DNA from: Streptomyces sp. NBC_01276
Lineage (GTDB): Bacteria; Actinomycetota; Actinomycetes; Streptomycetales; Streptomycetaceae
Assembly: GCF_041435355.1 (NCBI RefSeq)
Contig: NZ_CP108442.1
Span: forward strand, 5,454,501 to 5,518,500
DNA: 64,000 bases
Direction: 5' to 3'
Shown here: piece after piece, positions 25,135 through 33,759 of the stretch
Layout: each line of letters opens with the position of its first letter
Position numbering within the stretch: position 1 is the stretch's first letter
Program-made: the position numbers and the translations under genes
The notes under the pieces: model-generated
Databases searched by the model: none
The model's input: the letters and a program-made list of their open reading frames with translations, nothing else
Told to the model about the DNA's origin: nothing

Positions 25135-25306
25135 CGGCTCCACGGTTTCCTGACGTGACGGACCGGAGTCCCGGCCCCTGAACGGCGTGAATGTAGCGGC
25201 CAAGTCCGCTCTTGCCGCCCTCTCTGTCCCACATTCATCCGATCGTGTGCCCAATGAGGAGGGCCCTTTACGGGTCGGTCCCCGCTGTCCGCGTACGCTG
25301 CGCCCC

Positions 25307-25594
25307 ATGACCCGCCGGCCCCCCGGGGCACATGCCCCCGACATGTACACGGATTCCACCGCCCCGCTCCCCGCCCCCGAGCTCACCGAGGCGGAGTGCC
25401 GCCGGTGCGGTACGTACATCGCGGGACTGGACGGCCGGTACGCGTGCGGGGTGTGCGGCTGGGTCAACGACCACTCCGAGGGCCACCGCCGGCTGCCGAG
25501 GGCGGACGAGGACCCGGACCGCCCGCCCGCCGGGCGCAGGCGCCCCCGGCAGCTGCCCGGCCCGCCGCCGGAGGCCGGGGACCCGGGGGCCTGA
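25307..25594 (+). CDS. Small zinc-ribbon protein
   Basis: Up to 95 residues from ATG 25307; an ATG at 25343 would give 83. The core CRRCGTYIAGLDGRYACGVC has two Cys-x-x-Cys knuckles at the right distance for a zinc ribbon, followed by GWVNDHSEGH and a basic/proline-rich tail. Divergent to the regulator gene and 78 bases in front of lipB. Such small ribbons often act as accessory RNA or protein binders; no function is assigned. Confidence 0.6.
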   Translation: MTRRPPGAHAPDMYTDSTAPLPAPELTEAECRRCGTYIAGLDGRYACGVCGWVNDHSEGHRRLPRADEDPDRPPAGRRRPRQLPGPPPEAGDPGA

Positions 25595-25672
25595 AGGCGC
25601 GCGCACGGGTCGCCGTACTCTTGGCCTGGTGCGATCGCGTGCACACAGCAGTTTCAACGAGGAGGCGCTGCG

Positions 25673-26470
25673 GTGACTGAGCTTCGGTTTGTCCATCTGG
25701 GCTTCGGGCCGGAATCCGTCGAGTACACCGAGGCCTGGGACGAGCAGCGGCGCGTCCACGCCGCCCGCTTCGCGGACGAGGTCGAGGACACCTGCCTGCT
25801 CGTGGAGCACCTGCCGGTGTACACGGCCGGCCGGCGCACGGACCCGAGCGAGCGGCCGCTGGACGGCACCCCGGTCATCGACGTGGACCGCGGCGGCAAG
25901 ATCACCTGGCACGGTCCGGGCCAGCTGGTCGGCTACCCGATCATGAAGCTGCCCCGCCCCGTCGACGTGGTCGCGCACGTCCGCCGTCTGGAGGACGCCC
26001 TCATCCGCACCGCGGCCGAGTTCGGCCTGGAGACCACGCGGGTCGAGGGCCGCTCGGGCGTCTGGGTGCTCGGCGACCCCGTGGAGCAGCGTCCCGCGAT
26101 AGGCGGGCTCTCCCTCGACTTCGACCCCCGGATCGGCGACGACGAGTTCGACGCCCGCCTCAACGGCCCCGAGTACGCGCCGTCCAACGCCGGACAGCGC
26201 CGCGAGGACCGCAAGCTCGCCGCCATCGGCATCCGCGTCGCCAAGGGCGTCACGATGCACGGCTTCTCCCTGAACGTGAACCCGGACGCCACCTGGTTCG
26301 ACCGGATCATCCCCTGCGGGATCCGGGACGCCGGTGTGACCTCGCTCTCCTACGAGCTGGGCCGCGAGATCACCATCGCCGAGGTGCTGCCGGTCGTCGA
26401 ACGGCACCTGAAGGACGTGCTGGAGCAGGCCGAGCTGAAGCCGCGCGAGATCGAGCCGGCCGCCGGCTGA
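25673..26470 (+). CDS. lipB: Octanoyl-ACP:protein N-octanoyltransferase
   Basis: Transfers octanoate from acyl carrier protein to the lipoyl-domain lysine, the first step of lipoate synthesis; cytoplasmic. 265 residues from a GTG with GAGGAGG upstream. Seen: [18 protein letters not shown], the conserved R-G-G/H-x-x-G-Q-L core, [19 protein letters not shown] with the active-site Lys, and [13 protein letters not shown] with the acyl-accepting Cys. lipA follows after 111 bases on the same strand. Its substrates, the E2 proteins, are encoded 13 kb downstream (two lipoyl domains in sucB). Confidence 0.97.
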   Translation: MTELRFVHLGFGPESVEYTEAWDEQRRVHAARFADEVEDTCLLVEHLPVYTAGRRTDPSERPLDGTPVIDVDRGGKITWHGPGQLVGYPIMKLPRPVDVVAHVRRLEDALIRTAAEFGLETTRVEGRSGVWVLGDPVEQRPAIGGLSLDFDPRIGDDEFDARLNGPEYAPSNAGQRREDRKLAAIGIRVAKGVTMHGFSLNVNPDATWFDRIIPCGIRDAGVTSLSYELGREITIAEVLPVVERHLKDVLEQAELKPREIEPAAG

Positions 26471-26581
26471 CCGCCGGGGGGAATGCGTCCGACCGACACC
26501 CGGTTGGCCGACGTAAGAGCGTACGAAATTACGGGCGTACCCTGGTGGGCGCCGAAGAATCGAAGTCACAGGGAGCCGGTC

Positions 26582-27529
26582 GTGTCCGCAGTCGCACCCG
26601 ACGGACGCAAGATGCTGCGCCTGGAGGTCCGTAACAGCCAGACCCCCATCGAGCGCAAGCCCGAGTGGATCAAGACCCGGGCGAAGATGGGTCCCGAGTA
26701 CACGAAGATGCAGGCCCTGGTGAAGGGCGAAGGACTGCACACGGTGTGCCAGGAAGCCGGCTGTCCGAACATCTACGAATGCTGGGAGGACCGCGAGGCC
26801 ACCTTCCTCATCGGTGGCGACCAGTGCACCCGGCGCTGTGACTTCTGCCAGATCGACACGGGCAAGCCCGAGGCCCTCGACCGCGACGAGCCGCGCCGCG
26901 TCGGCGAGTCCGTCGTCACGATGGACCTGAACTACGCCACCATCACCGGCGTCGCCCGCGACGACCTGGCGGACGGCGGTGCCTGGCTCTACGCGGAGAC
27001 CGTGCGCCAGATCCACCAGCAGACGGCGGGCCGCGAGGGCGGCCACACCAAGGTCGAGCTGCTGGCCCCCGACTTCAACGCGGTCCCGGAGCTGCTGGAG
27101 GAGGTCTTCGCCTCCCGCCCCGAGGTCTTCGCGCACAACGTCGAGACCGTGCCGCGCATCTTCAAGCGCATCCGTCCGGGCTTCCGCTACGAGCGCTCGC
27201 TCGACGTGATCCGGCAGGCCCGCGCCTACGGCCTGGTCACCAAGTCCAACCTGATCCTGGGCATGGGCGAGGAGCGCGAGGAGGTCTCGGAGGCGCTGAA
27301 GGAGCTCCACGAGGCCGGCTGTGAGCTCATCACCATCACCCAGTACCTGCGCCCCTCGCCGCGGCACCACCCCGTGGAGCGCTGGGTGAAGCCGGCCGAG
27401 TTCGTCGAGCTGGCGAAGGAGGCCGAGGAGATCGGCTTCTCCGGCGTGATGTCCGGCCCGCTGGTCCGTTCCTCCTACCGGGCGGGCCGTCTGTACGGCC
27501 AGGCGATGGAGAAGCGCGCGGCGGTCTGA
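26582..27529 (+). CDS. lipA: Lipoyl synthase
   Basis: Radical-SAM enzyme that inserts two sulfur atoms into the octanoyl group on lipoyl domains. 315 residues from GTG 26582 (AGGGAG upstream). Auxiliary 4Fe-4S cluster ligands are in [13 protein letters not shown], the radical SAM cluster in [11 protein letters not shown], and the C-terminal [10 protein letters not shown] provides the Ser ligand of the auxiliary cluster. [15 protein letters not shown] and [15 protein letters not shown] are further family markers. A hairpin follows the stop, so lipB-lipA is likely the transcription unit. Confidence 0.98.
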   Translation: MSAVAPDGRKMLRLEVRNSQTPIERKPEWIKTRAKMGPEYTKMQALVKGEGLHTVCQEAGCPNIYECWEDREATFLIGGDQCTRRCDFCQIDTGKPEALDRDEPRRVGESVVTMDLNYATITGVARDDLADGGAWLYAETVRQIHQQTAGREGGHTKVELLAPDFNAVPELLEEVFASRPEVFAHNVETVPRIFKRIRPGFRYERSLDVIRQARAYGLVTKSNLILGMGEEREEVSEALKELHEAGCELITITQYLRPSPRHHPVERWVKPAEFVELAKEAEEIGFSGVMSGPLVRSSYRAGRLYGQAMEKRAAV

Positions 27530-27541
27530 AAACTGACCGCG

Positions 27542-27563
27542 TGTGCGTGTGAGGTCACGCACA
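27542..27563 (+). terminator. Hairpin after lipA
   Basis: An 8-bp stem TGTGCGTG/CACGCACA with a six-base loop starts 13 bases after the lipA stop; followed by AT-richer sequence. Moderate as terminators go. Confidence 0.5.
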
Positions 27564-27772
27564 ATGACTTACCAACGGGTAACACCGCAGTGGCGCGGCC
27601 CCTAGGCTCTTTTCGGAGGAGCCCGGCGGGCCGCGTCCGCGTTTGCAACGTGTCAATCACATTTGACCGACCGGCCACGCCCTGGTAACACCAGTCAGTG
27701 ACGCTGGATCCACGCACCGCACACACCGCACGCCACCCCATCGACGTGAGCACCGAGAGAGGGTCCGACATC

Positions 27773-27970
27773 ATGCAGGCCGCGCCAGTACGCGCCATTG
27801 CCATCCCTTCCTTCACCGAGGCCTTCCGTGGCATCGAGTCGCTGCTCATGAGCGGTGCCCGCCGGAACGCCTGGACGGCCGTCCTGGAGGACCGCCGAAG
27901 GGCCAAGGACAGGGTCGAAACCGAACACGTACTTGAGGCCGCGGCGACCCGGACCCCGCAGGCCACGTAA
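27773..27970 (+). CDS. Short conserved protein
   Basis: 65 residues. ATG 27773 has GAGAGAGGG about ten bases upstream, better supported than an earlier in-frame GTG. Sequence MQAAPVRAIAIPSFTEAFRG, then a basic amphipathic helix NAWTAVLEDRRRAKDRVETE. The 10-base gap to the DUF4191 gene suggests co-transcription. A protein of this size sits between lipA and the DUF4191 gene in several streptomycetes as far as I recall; function unknown. Confidence 0.65.
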   Translation: MQAAPVRAIAIPSFTEAFRGIESLLMSGARRNAWTAVLEDRRRAKDRVETEHVLEAAATRTPQAT

Positions 27971-27980
27971 ACTTCGCTCT

Positions 27981-28679
27981 ATGGCGAGGAAGTCAAACGC
28001 AGAGACTGCTGCGAACCCCGGGCGACTGAAGCAGATCGCCCTGACGTACAAGATGACGCGCAAGGCCGACCCGAAGGTCGGTCTGATCGTCGCGGGCGTG
28101 GGAATCGTCACCTTCGGTGTCTTCCTTGCGATCGGCTTCCTGATCGGCCACCCGGTCTACCTGGGCATCCTGGGCTTCCTGGTGGCGTTCCTGGCGATGG
28201 CGATCATCTTCGGGCGACGGGCCGAGAGCGCTGCCTTCGGGCAGATGGAGGGCCAGCCGGGCGCCGCCGCGGCCGTACTGGACAACGTGGGACGGGGCTG
28301 GTCGACCACCCCGGCCGTCGCGATGAACCGCAACCAGGACATCGTCCACCGGGCGGTCGGCAAGGCGGGCGTGGTCCTGATCGCGGAGGGCAACCCGAAC
28401 CGGGTGAAGACCCTGCTCGCGGCCGAGAAGAAGAAGCTGGCCCGGATCATGCCCGACATCCCGGTCCACGACTTCATCGTCGGCACCGGCGAGGGCGAGG
28501 TGCCGCTCAAGAAGGTCCGCACGACGCTGCTGAAGCTGCCGCGCGTCCTGACCGGCCCGCAGATCACCCAGGTCAACGACAAGCTCCGGGCCATGGGCGA
28601 CCTCATGAGCAACATGCCCGTGCCGAAGGGTCCGATGCCCAAGGGCATGCGGATGCCGCGCGGCGGAAAGATGCGCTGA
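27981..28679 (+). CDS. DUF4191 family membrane protein
   Basis: 232 residues. ARKSNAETAANPGRLKQIAL is followed by two adjacent membrane helices (GLIVAGVGIVTFGVFLAIGF and YLGILGFLVAFLAMAIIFG), then the soluble part RRAESAAFGQMEGQPGAAAA and VIHRAVGKAGVVLIAEGN-like strands that define DUF4191. The C-terminus is rich in Lys, Pro and Met (PMPKGMRMPRGGKMR). The family is widespread in actinobacteria next to lipA and glnA and may assist membrane or lipid processes; no biochemical role is known to me. There is no ribosome binding site in front of the ATG, so it may be coupled to the preceding small gene. Confidence 0.9.
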   Translation: MARKSNAETAANPGRLKQIALTYKMTRKADPKVGLIVAGVGIVTFGVFLAIGFLIGHPVYLGILGFLVAFLAMAIIFGRRAESAAFGQMEGQPGAAAAVLDNVGRGWSTTPAVAMNRNQDIVHRAVGKAGVVLIAEGNPNRVKTLLAAEKKKLARIMPDIPVHDFIVGTGEGEVPLKKVRTTLLKLPRVLTGPQITQVNDKLRAMGDLMSNMPVPKGPMPKGMRMPRGGKMR

Positions 28680-28698
28680 CCCGCTCTTCGTATACATC

Positions 28699-28741
28699 AC
28701 ACAGGGCGCCCCCGAGCCGTCAGGCCGGGGGCGCCCTGTGT
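28699..28741. terminator. Bidirectional terminator
   Basis: A perfect 16-bp stem (ACACAGGGCGCCCCCG) with an 11-base loop, 20 bases after the DUF4191 stop and upstream of the convergent RDD gene. It is followed by a low-complexity GTCGTGC-type stretch to about 28815. Confidence 0.85.
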
Positions 28742-28851
28742 CGTGTCCTCGTGTCGTGCGGTGCGTCGTGCCGTCGTGCCGTGCGGGCCGGTGCGTCGTG
28801 CCGTTCCGCGTCGGGTCCGGACCCTCGGGCCCGGACCGTCGGATCGGGCCG

Positions 28852-29319
28852 TCAGATCCGTACCTGGACCGCGCCGGCCAGCCGGTCGTGGAGTCCGCGT
28901 CCGTCCCGGTCCCAGACCAGCGCCGGGATGACGAGGGCCAGGAGTAGGGTGCGGGCCACCACGCGGAGGAGACCGAGGCGGCCGCCGTCCTGTCCGACGA
29001 CCCGGAGGCCGAGGATCCGCTTCCCGGGGGTGAATCCCACGGTGCCCACGGTCAGGATCGACAGGGCCACGAAGAGCCCCAGTGTCCAGTTGCCCGTGGT
29101 CTGCAGGTTCCCGTGCGTGATCAGTCCGTATGCGATGAGCTGGCAGGGGAGCCAGTCGATCAAGACGGCGCCGAGCCGGCGTCCGAAGCGGGCCACGGAG
29201 CCGGGCCCGGACCGGGGCAGGCCCAGCCGCTCGCCCGGATGGCCGAAGTCGACGCCCATCTCCTCGGCGGTCGCGCGGGGGCCGGAGAGCCAGGATCCGA
29301 TTGCTTGCCTGTTGTCCAC
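28852..29319 (-). CDS. RDD family membrane protein
   Basis: 155 residues from a GTG at 29319. The RDD signature is clear: FGRRLGAVLIDWLPCQLIAY with the Arg, Asp and Asp pattern in the first helix, and GFTPGKRILGLRVVGQDGGR with the helical pair GLLRVVARTLLLALVIPALV. RDD proteins have two to three membrane helices and are thought to be transporters or chaperones for other membrane proteins. It shares the region in front of glnA divergently, where the GlnR site lies nearer to glnA. Confidence 0.85.
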   Translation of the reverse strand: MDNRQAIGSWLSGPRATAEEMGVDFGHPGERLGLPRSGPGSVARFGRRLGAVLIDWLPCQLIAYGLITHGNLQTTGNWTLGLFVALSILTVGTVGFTPGKRILGLRVVGQDGGRLGLLRVVARTLLLALVIPALVWDRDGRGLHDRLAGAVQVRI

Positions 29320-29367
29320 TCCACCACGGTACCGGTGGCGTTCGACGGGCCCTGGACGGGACCCTGG

Positions 29368-29405
29368 TTAACTTGTGCGAAACAAATGGGTCATGCTTGG
29401 GAAAT
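29368..29405 (+). promoter_or_regulatory. GlnR binding site upstream of glnA
   Basis: TTAAC-n6-GAAAC-n6-GTCAT-n6-GAAAT, four pentamers in exact 11-base steps, ending 101 bases before the glnA ATG. The layout and spacing equal those seen in front of glnII in this window and the known GlnR consensus. Confidence 0.85.
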
Positions 29406-29506
29406 CCCGTCTGCTTATGGTCGGGTCAGCGTGCGGCACCGCACTGACGCACCACGAGCTATAAAAGCCCGTCCCTGCCCCGGGGACCGGGAGTAGGAGG
29501 AGTTGG

Positions 29507-30916
29507 ATGTTCAAGAACGCCGACGAAGTGAAGCAGTACATCGAGGAGAACGACGTCAAGTTCGTTGACGTCCGCTTCTGCGACCTGCCCGGTGTGATGC
29601 AGCACTTCACCATCCCGGCGCGAGCGTTCGACCCGGCGGAGGAGCTCGCCTTCGACGGTTCCTCGATCCGCGGCTTCCAGGCGATCCACGAGTCCGACAT
29701 GGCTCTGCGGGCCGACATCACCACCGCGCGCCTGGACCCGTTCCGCAAGGACAAGACGCTCAACATCAACTTCTTCATCCACGACCCGATCACGGGTGAG
29801 GCGTACAGCCGCGACCCGCGCAACATCGCCAAGAAGGCCGAGGCCTACCTCGCCTCCACCGGCATCGCCGACACCGCGTTCTTCGGCCCCGAGGCCGAGT
29901 TCTACGTGTTCGACAGCGTGCGCTTCGCGACCTCGGCCAACGAGGGCTTCTACCACATCGACTCCGAGGCCGGTGCCTGGAACACGGGCTCCGAGGAGAA
30001 CAACCGTGGTTACAAGGTCCGCTACAAGGGTGGTTACTTCCCCGTAGCCCCGGTCGACCACTTCGCCGACCTGCGCGCCGAGATCTCCCTCGAACTGGAC
30101 GCACAGGGCCTCCAGGTCGAGCGCCAGCACCACGAGGTCGGCACCGGTGGCCAGGCCGAGATCAACTACAAGTTCAACACGCTGCTCGCCGCGGCCGACG
30201 ACCTGATGCTCTTCAAGTACATCGTGAAGAACGTCGCCTGGCGCAACGGCAAGACCGCGACCTTCATGCCGAAGCCGATCTTCGGTGACAACGGCTCGGG
30301 CATGCACGTGCACCAGTCCCTGTGGGCCAACGGCGACCCGCTGTTCTACGACGAGGCCGGCTACGCGGGCCTGTCGGACACCGCCCGCTACTACATCGGC
30401 GGCATCCTCAAGCACGCCCCGTCGCTGCTGGCGTTCACCAACCCGACGGTGAACTCGTACCACCGCCTGGTGCCGGGCTTCGAGGCGCCGGTCAACATGG
30501 TGTACTCGCAGCGCAACCGCTCCGCCGCCATGCGCATCCCGATCACGGGCTCGAACCCGAAGGCCAAGCGCGTCGAGTTCCGCGCCCCGGACCCGTCGTC
30601 CAACCCGTACCTCGCCTTCTCGGCGCTGCTGCTCGCGGGCCTCGACGGCATCAAGAACAAGATCGAGCCGATGGAGCCGATCGACAAGGACCTCTACGAG
30701 CTCTCGCCCGACGAGCACGCGAGCGTCCCGCAGGTCCCGACCAGCCTTGAGGACGTCCTCAAGGCCCTGGAGGAGGACCACGAGTACCTCCTGGCCGGCG
30801 GTGTCTTCACCCCCGACCTGATCGAGACCTGGATCGACTACAAGCGCACGCACGAGATCGCCCCGATCGCGCTGCGCCCGCACCCGCACGAGTTCGAGCT
30901 CTACTTCGACCTCTAG
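29507..30916 (+). CDS. glnA: Glutamine synthetase type I (beta)
   Basis: The main dodecameric ammonium-assimilating enzyme, 469 residues, with a strong ribosome binding site (GGAGGAG). Seen: [19 protein letters not shown] (Asp latch region), [12 protein letters not shown] and [20 protein letters not shown] (metal-binding Glu and His residues), [35 protein letters not shown], and [10 protein letters not shown] with the Tyr that is adenylylated by GlnE in the beta subgroup. So it is subject to GlnR control (site at 29368) and to covalent regulation. A very strong terminator follows. Confidence 0.98.
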   Translation: MFKNADEVKQYIEENDVKFVDVRFCDLPGVMQHFTIPARAFDPAEELAFDGSSIRGFQAIHESDMALRADITTARLDPFRKDKTLNINFFIHDPITGEAYSRDPRNIAKKAEAYLASTGIADTAFFGPEAEFYVFDSVRFATSANEGFYHIDSEAGAWNTGSEENNRGYKVRYKGGYFPVAPVDHFADLRAEISLELDAQGLQVERQHHEVGTGGQAEINYKFNTLLAAADDLMLFKYIVKNVAWRNGKTATFMPKPIFGDNGSGMHVHQSLWANGDPLFYDEAGYAGLSDTARYYIGGILKHAPSLLAFTNPTVNSYHRLVPGFEAPVNMVYSQRNRSAAMRIPITGSNPKAKRVEFRAPDPSSNPYLAFSALLLAGLDGIKNKIEPMEPIDKDLYELSPDEHASVPQVPTSLEDVLKALEEDHEYLLAGGVFTPDLIETWIDYKRTHEIAPIALRPHPHEFELYFDL

Positions 30917-30964
30917 GCCGGGACACCGCCGGGATCTTTTCGAAACCCGGGATCGTGCCTGATG

Positions 30965-31007
30965 GAAGGCCCCCCGCCGCTCTCCCGGAGAGCGGCGGGG
31001 GGCCTTC
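30965..31007 (+). terminator. Terminator of glnA
   Basis: An almost perfect 21-bp stem, GAAGGCCCCCCGCCGCTCT and on with its complement around a single central base; it ends in TGCTTTTG. One of the strongest hairpins in the window. Confidence 0.9.
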
Positions 31008-31093
31008 TGCTTTTGACAGCCCGAGCGGCCGGGGCGACGGTGGAACGGTACCTAAAAGCCCGATAAGCGAGACATGTTCGGAGGTGCATGGAA

Positions 31094-31375
31094 ATGCGCC
31101 GTAGGATCATCGGAGTCGTCGTCGCCGGGGCCGCGGGTCTCACCCTCGGTCTGCTGCCGCTCACCAGCGCGTCCGCCCACGACCACAGTGGTGGCTGGGA
31201 CTCGCGCGGGAACCACGCCCGCTGGAACCACAACGACTGGAACCGCAACGACTGGGGCAACGGCAACTGGAACGACGACGACTGCGGCGGGAACGGTCAC
31301 TGGAACGACAGCGACTGGGGCAGCTGGAACGACTCCGGCTGGAACCACGACGGTGACTGGGGAGGCTGGCGCTGA
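31094..31375 (+). CDS. Secreted Trp/Asn/Asp-rich small protein
   Basis: About 93 residues. GGAGG precedes two ATGs; the second (31094) has the better spacing. A signal peptide (RRRIIGVVVAGAAGLTLGLL, ending SASAHD) is followed by some 65 residues made almost only of Trp, Asn, Asp, Gly, His and Ser in W-N-x-x-D-W units: WNHNDWNRNDW, NGNWNDDDCGGNGHW, DSDWGSWNDSGW. There are about a dozen Trp, one Cys and no other aromatic residues. I know no enzyme or toxin with this makeup; it may be an aggregating coat peptide, a metal or glycan binder. The gene stands alone after glnA. Confidence 0.8.
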   Translation: MRRRIIGVVVAGAAGLTLGLLPLTSASAHDHSGGWDSRGNHARWNHNDWNRNDWGNGNWNDDDCGGNGHWNDSDWGSWNDSGWNHDGDWGGWR

Positions 31376-31416
31376 CCTGCTGCCGGATCTGCCTCGATGC
31401 CCCTGCCCCGCCCACC

Positions 31417-32070
31417 TCAGCGGAGCAGGGGCATCGCGCCGGTCAGCTCCGTCAGGCAGCGCACCGCCAGGTCGGAGGGGGAGCCGGGCCCCGACACGGG
31501 GGCGTCCGAGGTGGACCAGACCTCCAGGGCGACCCGGATCGCGTCCGTCGAGGCCGCGGCGAGCAGGCGTACCGACATCGCGTCCGCCCCCGGTCCGGCC
31601 AGCCGGGCCACCACCGGGACCAGGCGCTCCTCCGACTCCTGGTTCACGCGGTACCAGACGGCCCGCAGGGCCTCGTCGGTGGCCGCGGCCCGCAGCAGGC
31701 CGCGGGTGACCTCCAGGCCCTCCTCCACCGCCTGTGAGTCGCTCAGCGCACGGCGAACCGCGCGCTCCAGGGCCTGCGCGAGGGGGGTGCCGGGGTCCTC
31801 CTCGGCGAGCAGTGCGCGCCAGGCGTCGCCGCCGCCCGCGAGCAGCGGGGCCACGGCCTCCTGCTTGTTGCGGAAGTAGCGGTAGAACGTGCGCAGCGCC
31901 ACGCCGGCGCGGTGGGCGATGTCCTCGGCGGTGGTGCCGTCGGGACCGTGTTCCGCGAAGAGCTCGCATGCGGCGCGGGCGATGTCGAGCTGGGTGGCGG
32001 CCTTGCGGCGCTCGGTCAGCGACGGGGTTCCGGGGCCGCTCTGGGGGGAGTACGGACGGGGAGATCTCAC
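31417..32070 (-). CDS. TetR family transcriptional regulator
   Basis: 217 residues from GTG 32070 (MRSPRPYSPQS). The HTH TAEDIAHRAGVALRTFYRYF with NKQEAVAPLL is clear; the ligand domain is poorly conserved. The gene is divergent to an SDR gene and the 85-base gap contains an inverted repeat with a third half-site (TGCCA-gag-TGGCA), a likely operator for this repressor. I infer that it controls itself and the SDR enzyme. Confidence 0.85.
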   Translation of the reverse strand: MRSPRPYSPQSGPGTPSLTERRKAATQLDIARAACELFAEHGPDGTTAEDIAHRAGVALRTFYRYFRNKQEAVAPLLAGGGDAWRALLAEEDPGTPLAQALERAVRRALSDSQAVEEGLEVTRGLLRAAATDEALRAVWYRVNQESEERLVPVVARLAGPGADAMSVRLLAAASTDAIRVALEVWSTSDAPVSGPGSPSDLAVRCLTELTGAMPLLR

Positions 32071-32111
32071 GGGTGAAGCGTACCGTCCGGCATGTCCGCG
32101 AATGCATTTCA

Positions 32112-32134
32112 TGCCAGAGTGGCAAAACATGCCA
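32112..32134. promoter_or_regulatory. Putative TetR operator
   Basis: The inverted repeat TGCCA-gag-TGGCA (32112-32124) and a further TGCCA six bases on (32130-32134) lie centrally between the divergent TetR and SDR starts. Confidence 0.6.
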
Positions 32135-32155
32135 TCTGCTCGGTACGCTCACCCC

Positions 32156-32926
32156 ATGAACCGTTACGAAGGACGACGCGTCCTCATCACCGGCGGCGGC
32201 TCCGGCATCGGCCAGGCCACCGTCCACCGCATTCTCGCCGAGGGCGGCCGCGTCCACGCCGTGGACGTCAGCGAAGCCGGTCTCAAGGCCACCGCCGAGC
32301 AGGCCGCCGCCGACGGTCACGCCGACCGGCTGACCACCGCGATCCTGGACATATCCGACGAGGTCGCCGTCCGGGCCGGCGTGGCCGCCGCCGTGGGCGC
32401 CATGACCGGCATCGACGTCCTGGTCAACGCGGCGGGCATCCTGCGCTCCTCGCACACCCACCAGACGACGCTCGACTTCTGGAACAAGATCATCGCCGTC
32501 AACCTGACCGGCACCTTCCTGATGATCCGGGAGTCGCTCCCCGCGCTGCTCGCGGGCGACCAGCCCGTCGTCGTGAACTTCAGCTCCACCTCGGCGACCT
32601 TCGCCCACCCCTACATGTCCGCCTACGCGGCCAGCAAGGGCGGCATCCAGTCCATGACCCACGCGCTGGCCGCCGAGTACAGCAAGCAGGGCCTGCGCTT
32701 CGTCTCCGTGGCCCCCGGCTCCATCGAGTCCGGCATGACCACCGGCACCGGACCGGGCCTGCCCGAGGACACCGACTGGAGCCTGTTCACCAAGCTCGCC
32801 CCCGCCCTCGGCCAGGGCTTCGCCGGCCCGCAGGCCGTCGCCGGCGTCGTCGCCATGCTCGGATCCGAGGACGGCTGCTTCATCACCGGCACCGAGATCC
32901 GCATCGACGGCGGCACGCACTACTAG
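32156..32926 (+). CDS. Short-chain dehydrogenase/reductase
   Basis: 256 residues. The start ATG has no ribosome binding site and may be leaderless. Cofactor motif ITGGGSGIGQATV, NNAG-equivalent VLVNAAGILRS, catalytic Ser in VVNFSSTSATFAHP, and YAASKGG with Tyr and Lys are all present, followed by SVAPGSIESGM. It should oxidise or reduce an alcohol/ketone with NAD(P)H, probably under control of the divergent TetR protein. Substrate unknown. Confidence 0.92.
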   Translation: MNRYEGRRVLITGGGSGIGQATVHRILAEGGRVHAVDVSEAGLKATAEQAAADGHADRLTTAILDISDEVAVRAGVAAAVGAMTGIDVLVNAAGILRSSHTHQTTLDFWNKIIAVNLTGTFLMIRESLPALLAGDQPVVVNFSSTSATFAHPYMSAYAASKGGIQSMTHALAAEYSKQGLRFVSVAPGSIESGMTTGTGPGLPEDTDWSLFTKLAPALGQGFAGPQAVAGVVAMLGSEDGCFITGTEIRIDGGTHY

Positions 32927-32963
32927 GCCGCCTCTTCCGGATCTTGCCTGGGCCTGGGCGCCC

Positions 32964-33482
32964 TCAGGCCCTGAAGCGGTCCCACAGCCGGGGGAAGCGC
33001 TCCGCCAGCACGGCTTCGTCCTCGAAGTCCAGCGGAGCGCCCTCCGGCTCCGCCGCCTGCAGCGCGATCCCCAGGTCCGGCGCCACCGCGCCCGTCAGCT
33101 GCTCGTACGCCTCGTCGGCCGCGTACCCCAGCTCCTCGCCGTCCCCGTCGATGTCCTCGTCGAACTCGGCCAGCAGCTCCGCCAGCTGGTCCGGCTCGTG
33201 GACCGCCCCCTCGAAGACCTCCCGGCCCTGCCCGATCAGCCAGCACCGGAAGTAGTCGAACGCGTCGTCGCTCGCTCCGTCGAGCAGCACCCACGCAGCG
33301 CCCCACAGGTCCCAGGTGTACGCCCGGTTGTAGCGGGACTCGAAGTGCCGCGCGAAGTCCAGCACGGAGTCGGGGTCGAGCTGCGCGAGCCGTTCCACGA
33401 GCAGCTCGGCATGCTCCTCGGGGTCGCCCTCGGCGGCCTCGCGGGTACGGTCGACGATCTCCCAGAACTCCGTCTCGTCCAT
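32964..33482 (-). CDS. DUF4240 family protein
   Basis: 172 residues from ATG 33482. MDETEFWEIVDRTREAAEGD is the diagnostic start of DUF4240; ESRYNRAYTWDLWGAAWVLL and FDYFRCWLIGQGREVFEGAV are further markers. The protein is acidic and cytoplasmic. Family members occur in actinobacteria as single genes or beside toxin-immunity-like loci; the activity is unknown. It ends convergently to the SDR gene. Confidence 0.85.
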   Translation of the reverse strand: MDETEFWEIVDRTREAAEGDPEEHAELLVERLAQLDPDSVLDFARHFESRYNRAYTWDLWGAAWVLLDGASDDAFDYFRCWLIGQGREVFEGAVHEPDQLAELLAEFDEDIDGDGEELGYAADEAYEQLTGAVAPDLGIALQAAEPEGAPLDFEDEAVLAERFPRLWDRFRA

Positions 33483-33759
33483 CACCGCTCCAGCATCACG
33501 GGTCCACCCCCGCGCCGCCACCGCTCATACGGCCAAAGGCCGGTGTCCGATCCCCCGCCCGGCCCATACCCGAACCCGACGGGTGCGGGACGGGGAGGGG
33601 TGAGCTGTTCCGCGGGGCCGTCCCCGTGCCCTGGTACGACGTCGCCCACTGGGGCGGCCATCTCTGTTGACCGGACTACCGGACGACACTCCGAGGCATT
33701 GGATGAGTCGGGCAAGGTCTGACCGATAGATCTCAGGCAGCAAATAGGAGGAGAGCTGC

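Noticed and set aside
27681..27710. GlnR-like half sites (GGTAACACC) downstream of lipA
   Set aside because: Only one good pentamer is present and the 11-base periodicity of the other boxes is missing.
28741..28815. GTCGTGC-rich stretch as a repeat array or small gene
   Set aside because: Low-complexity sequence after a strong terminator; no constant unit length and no start site.
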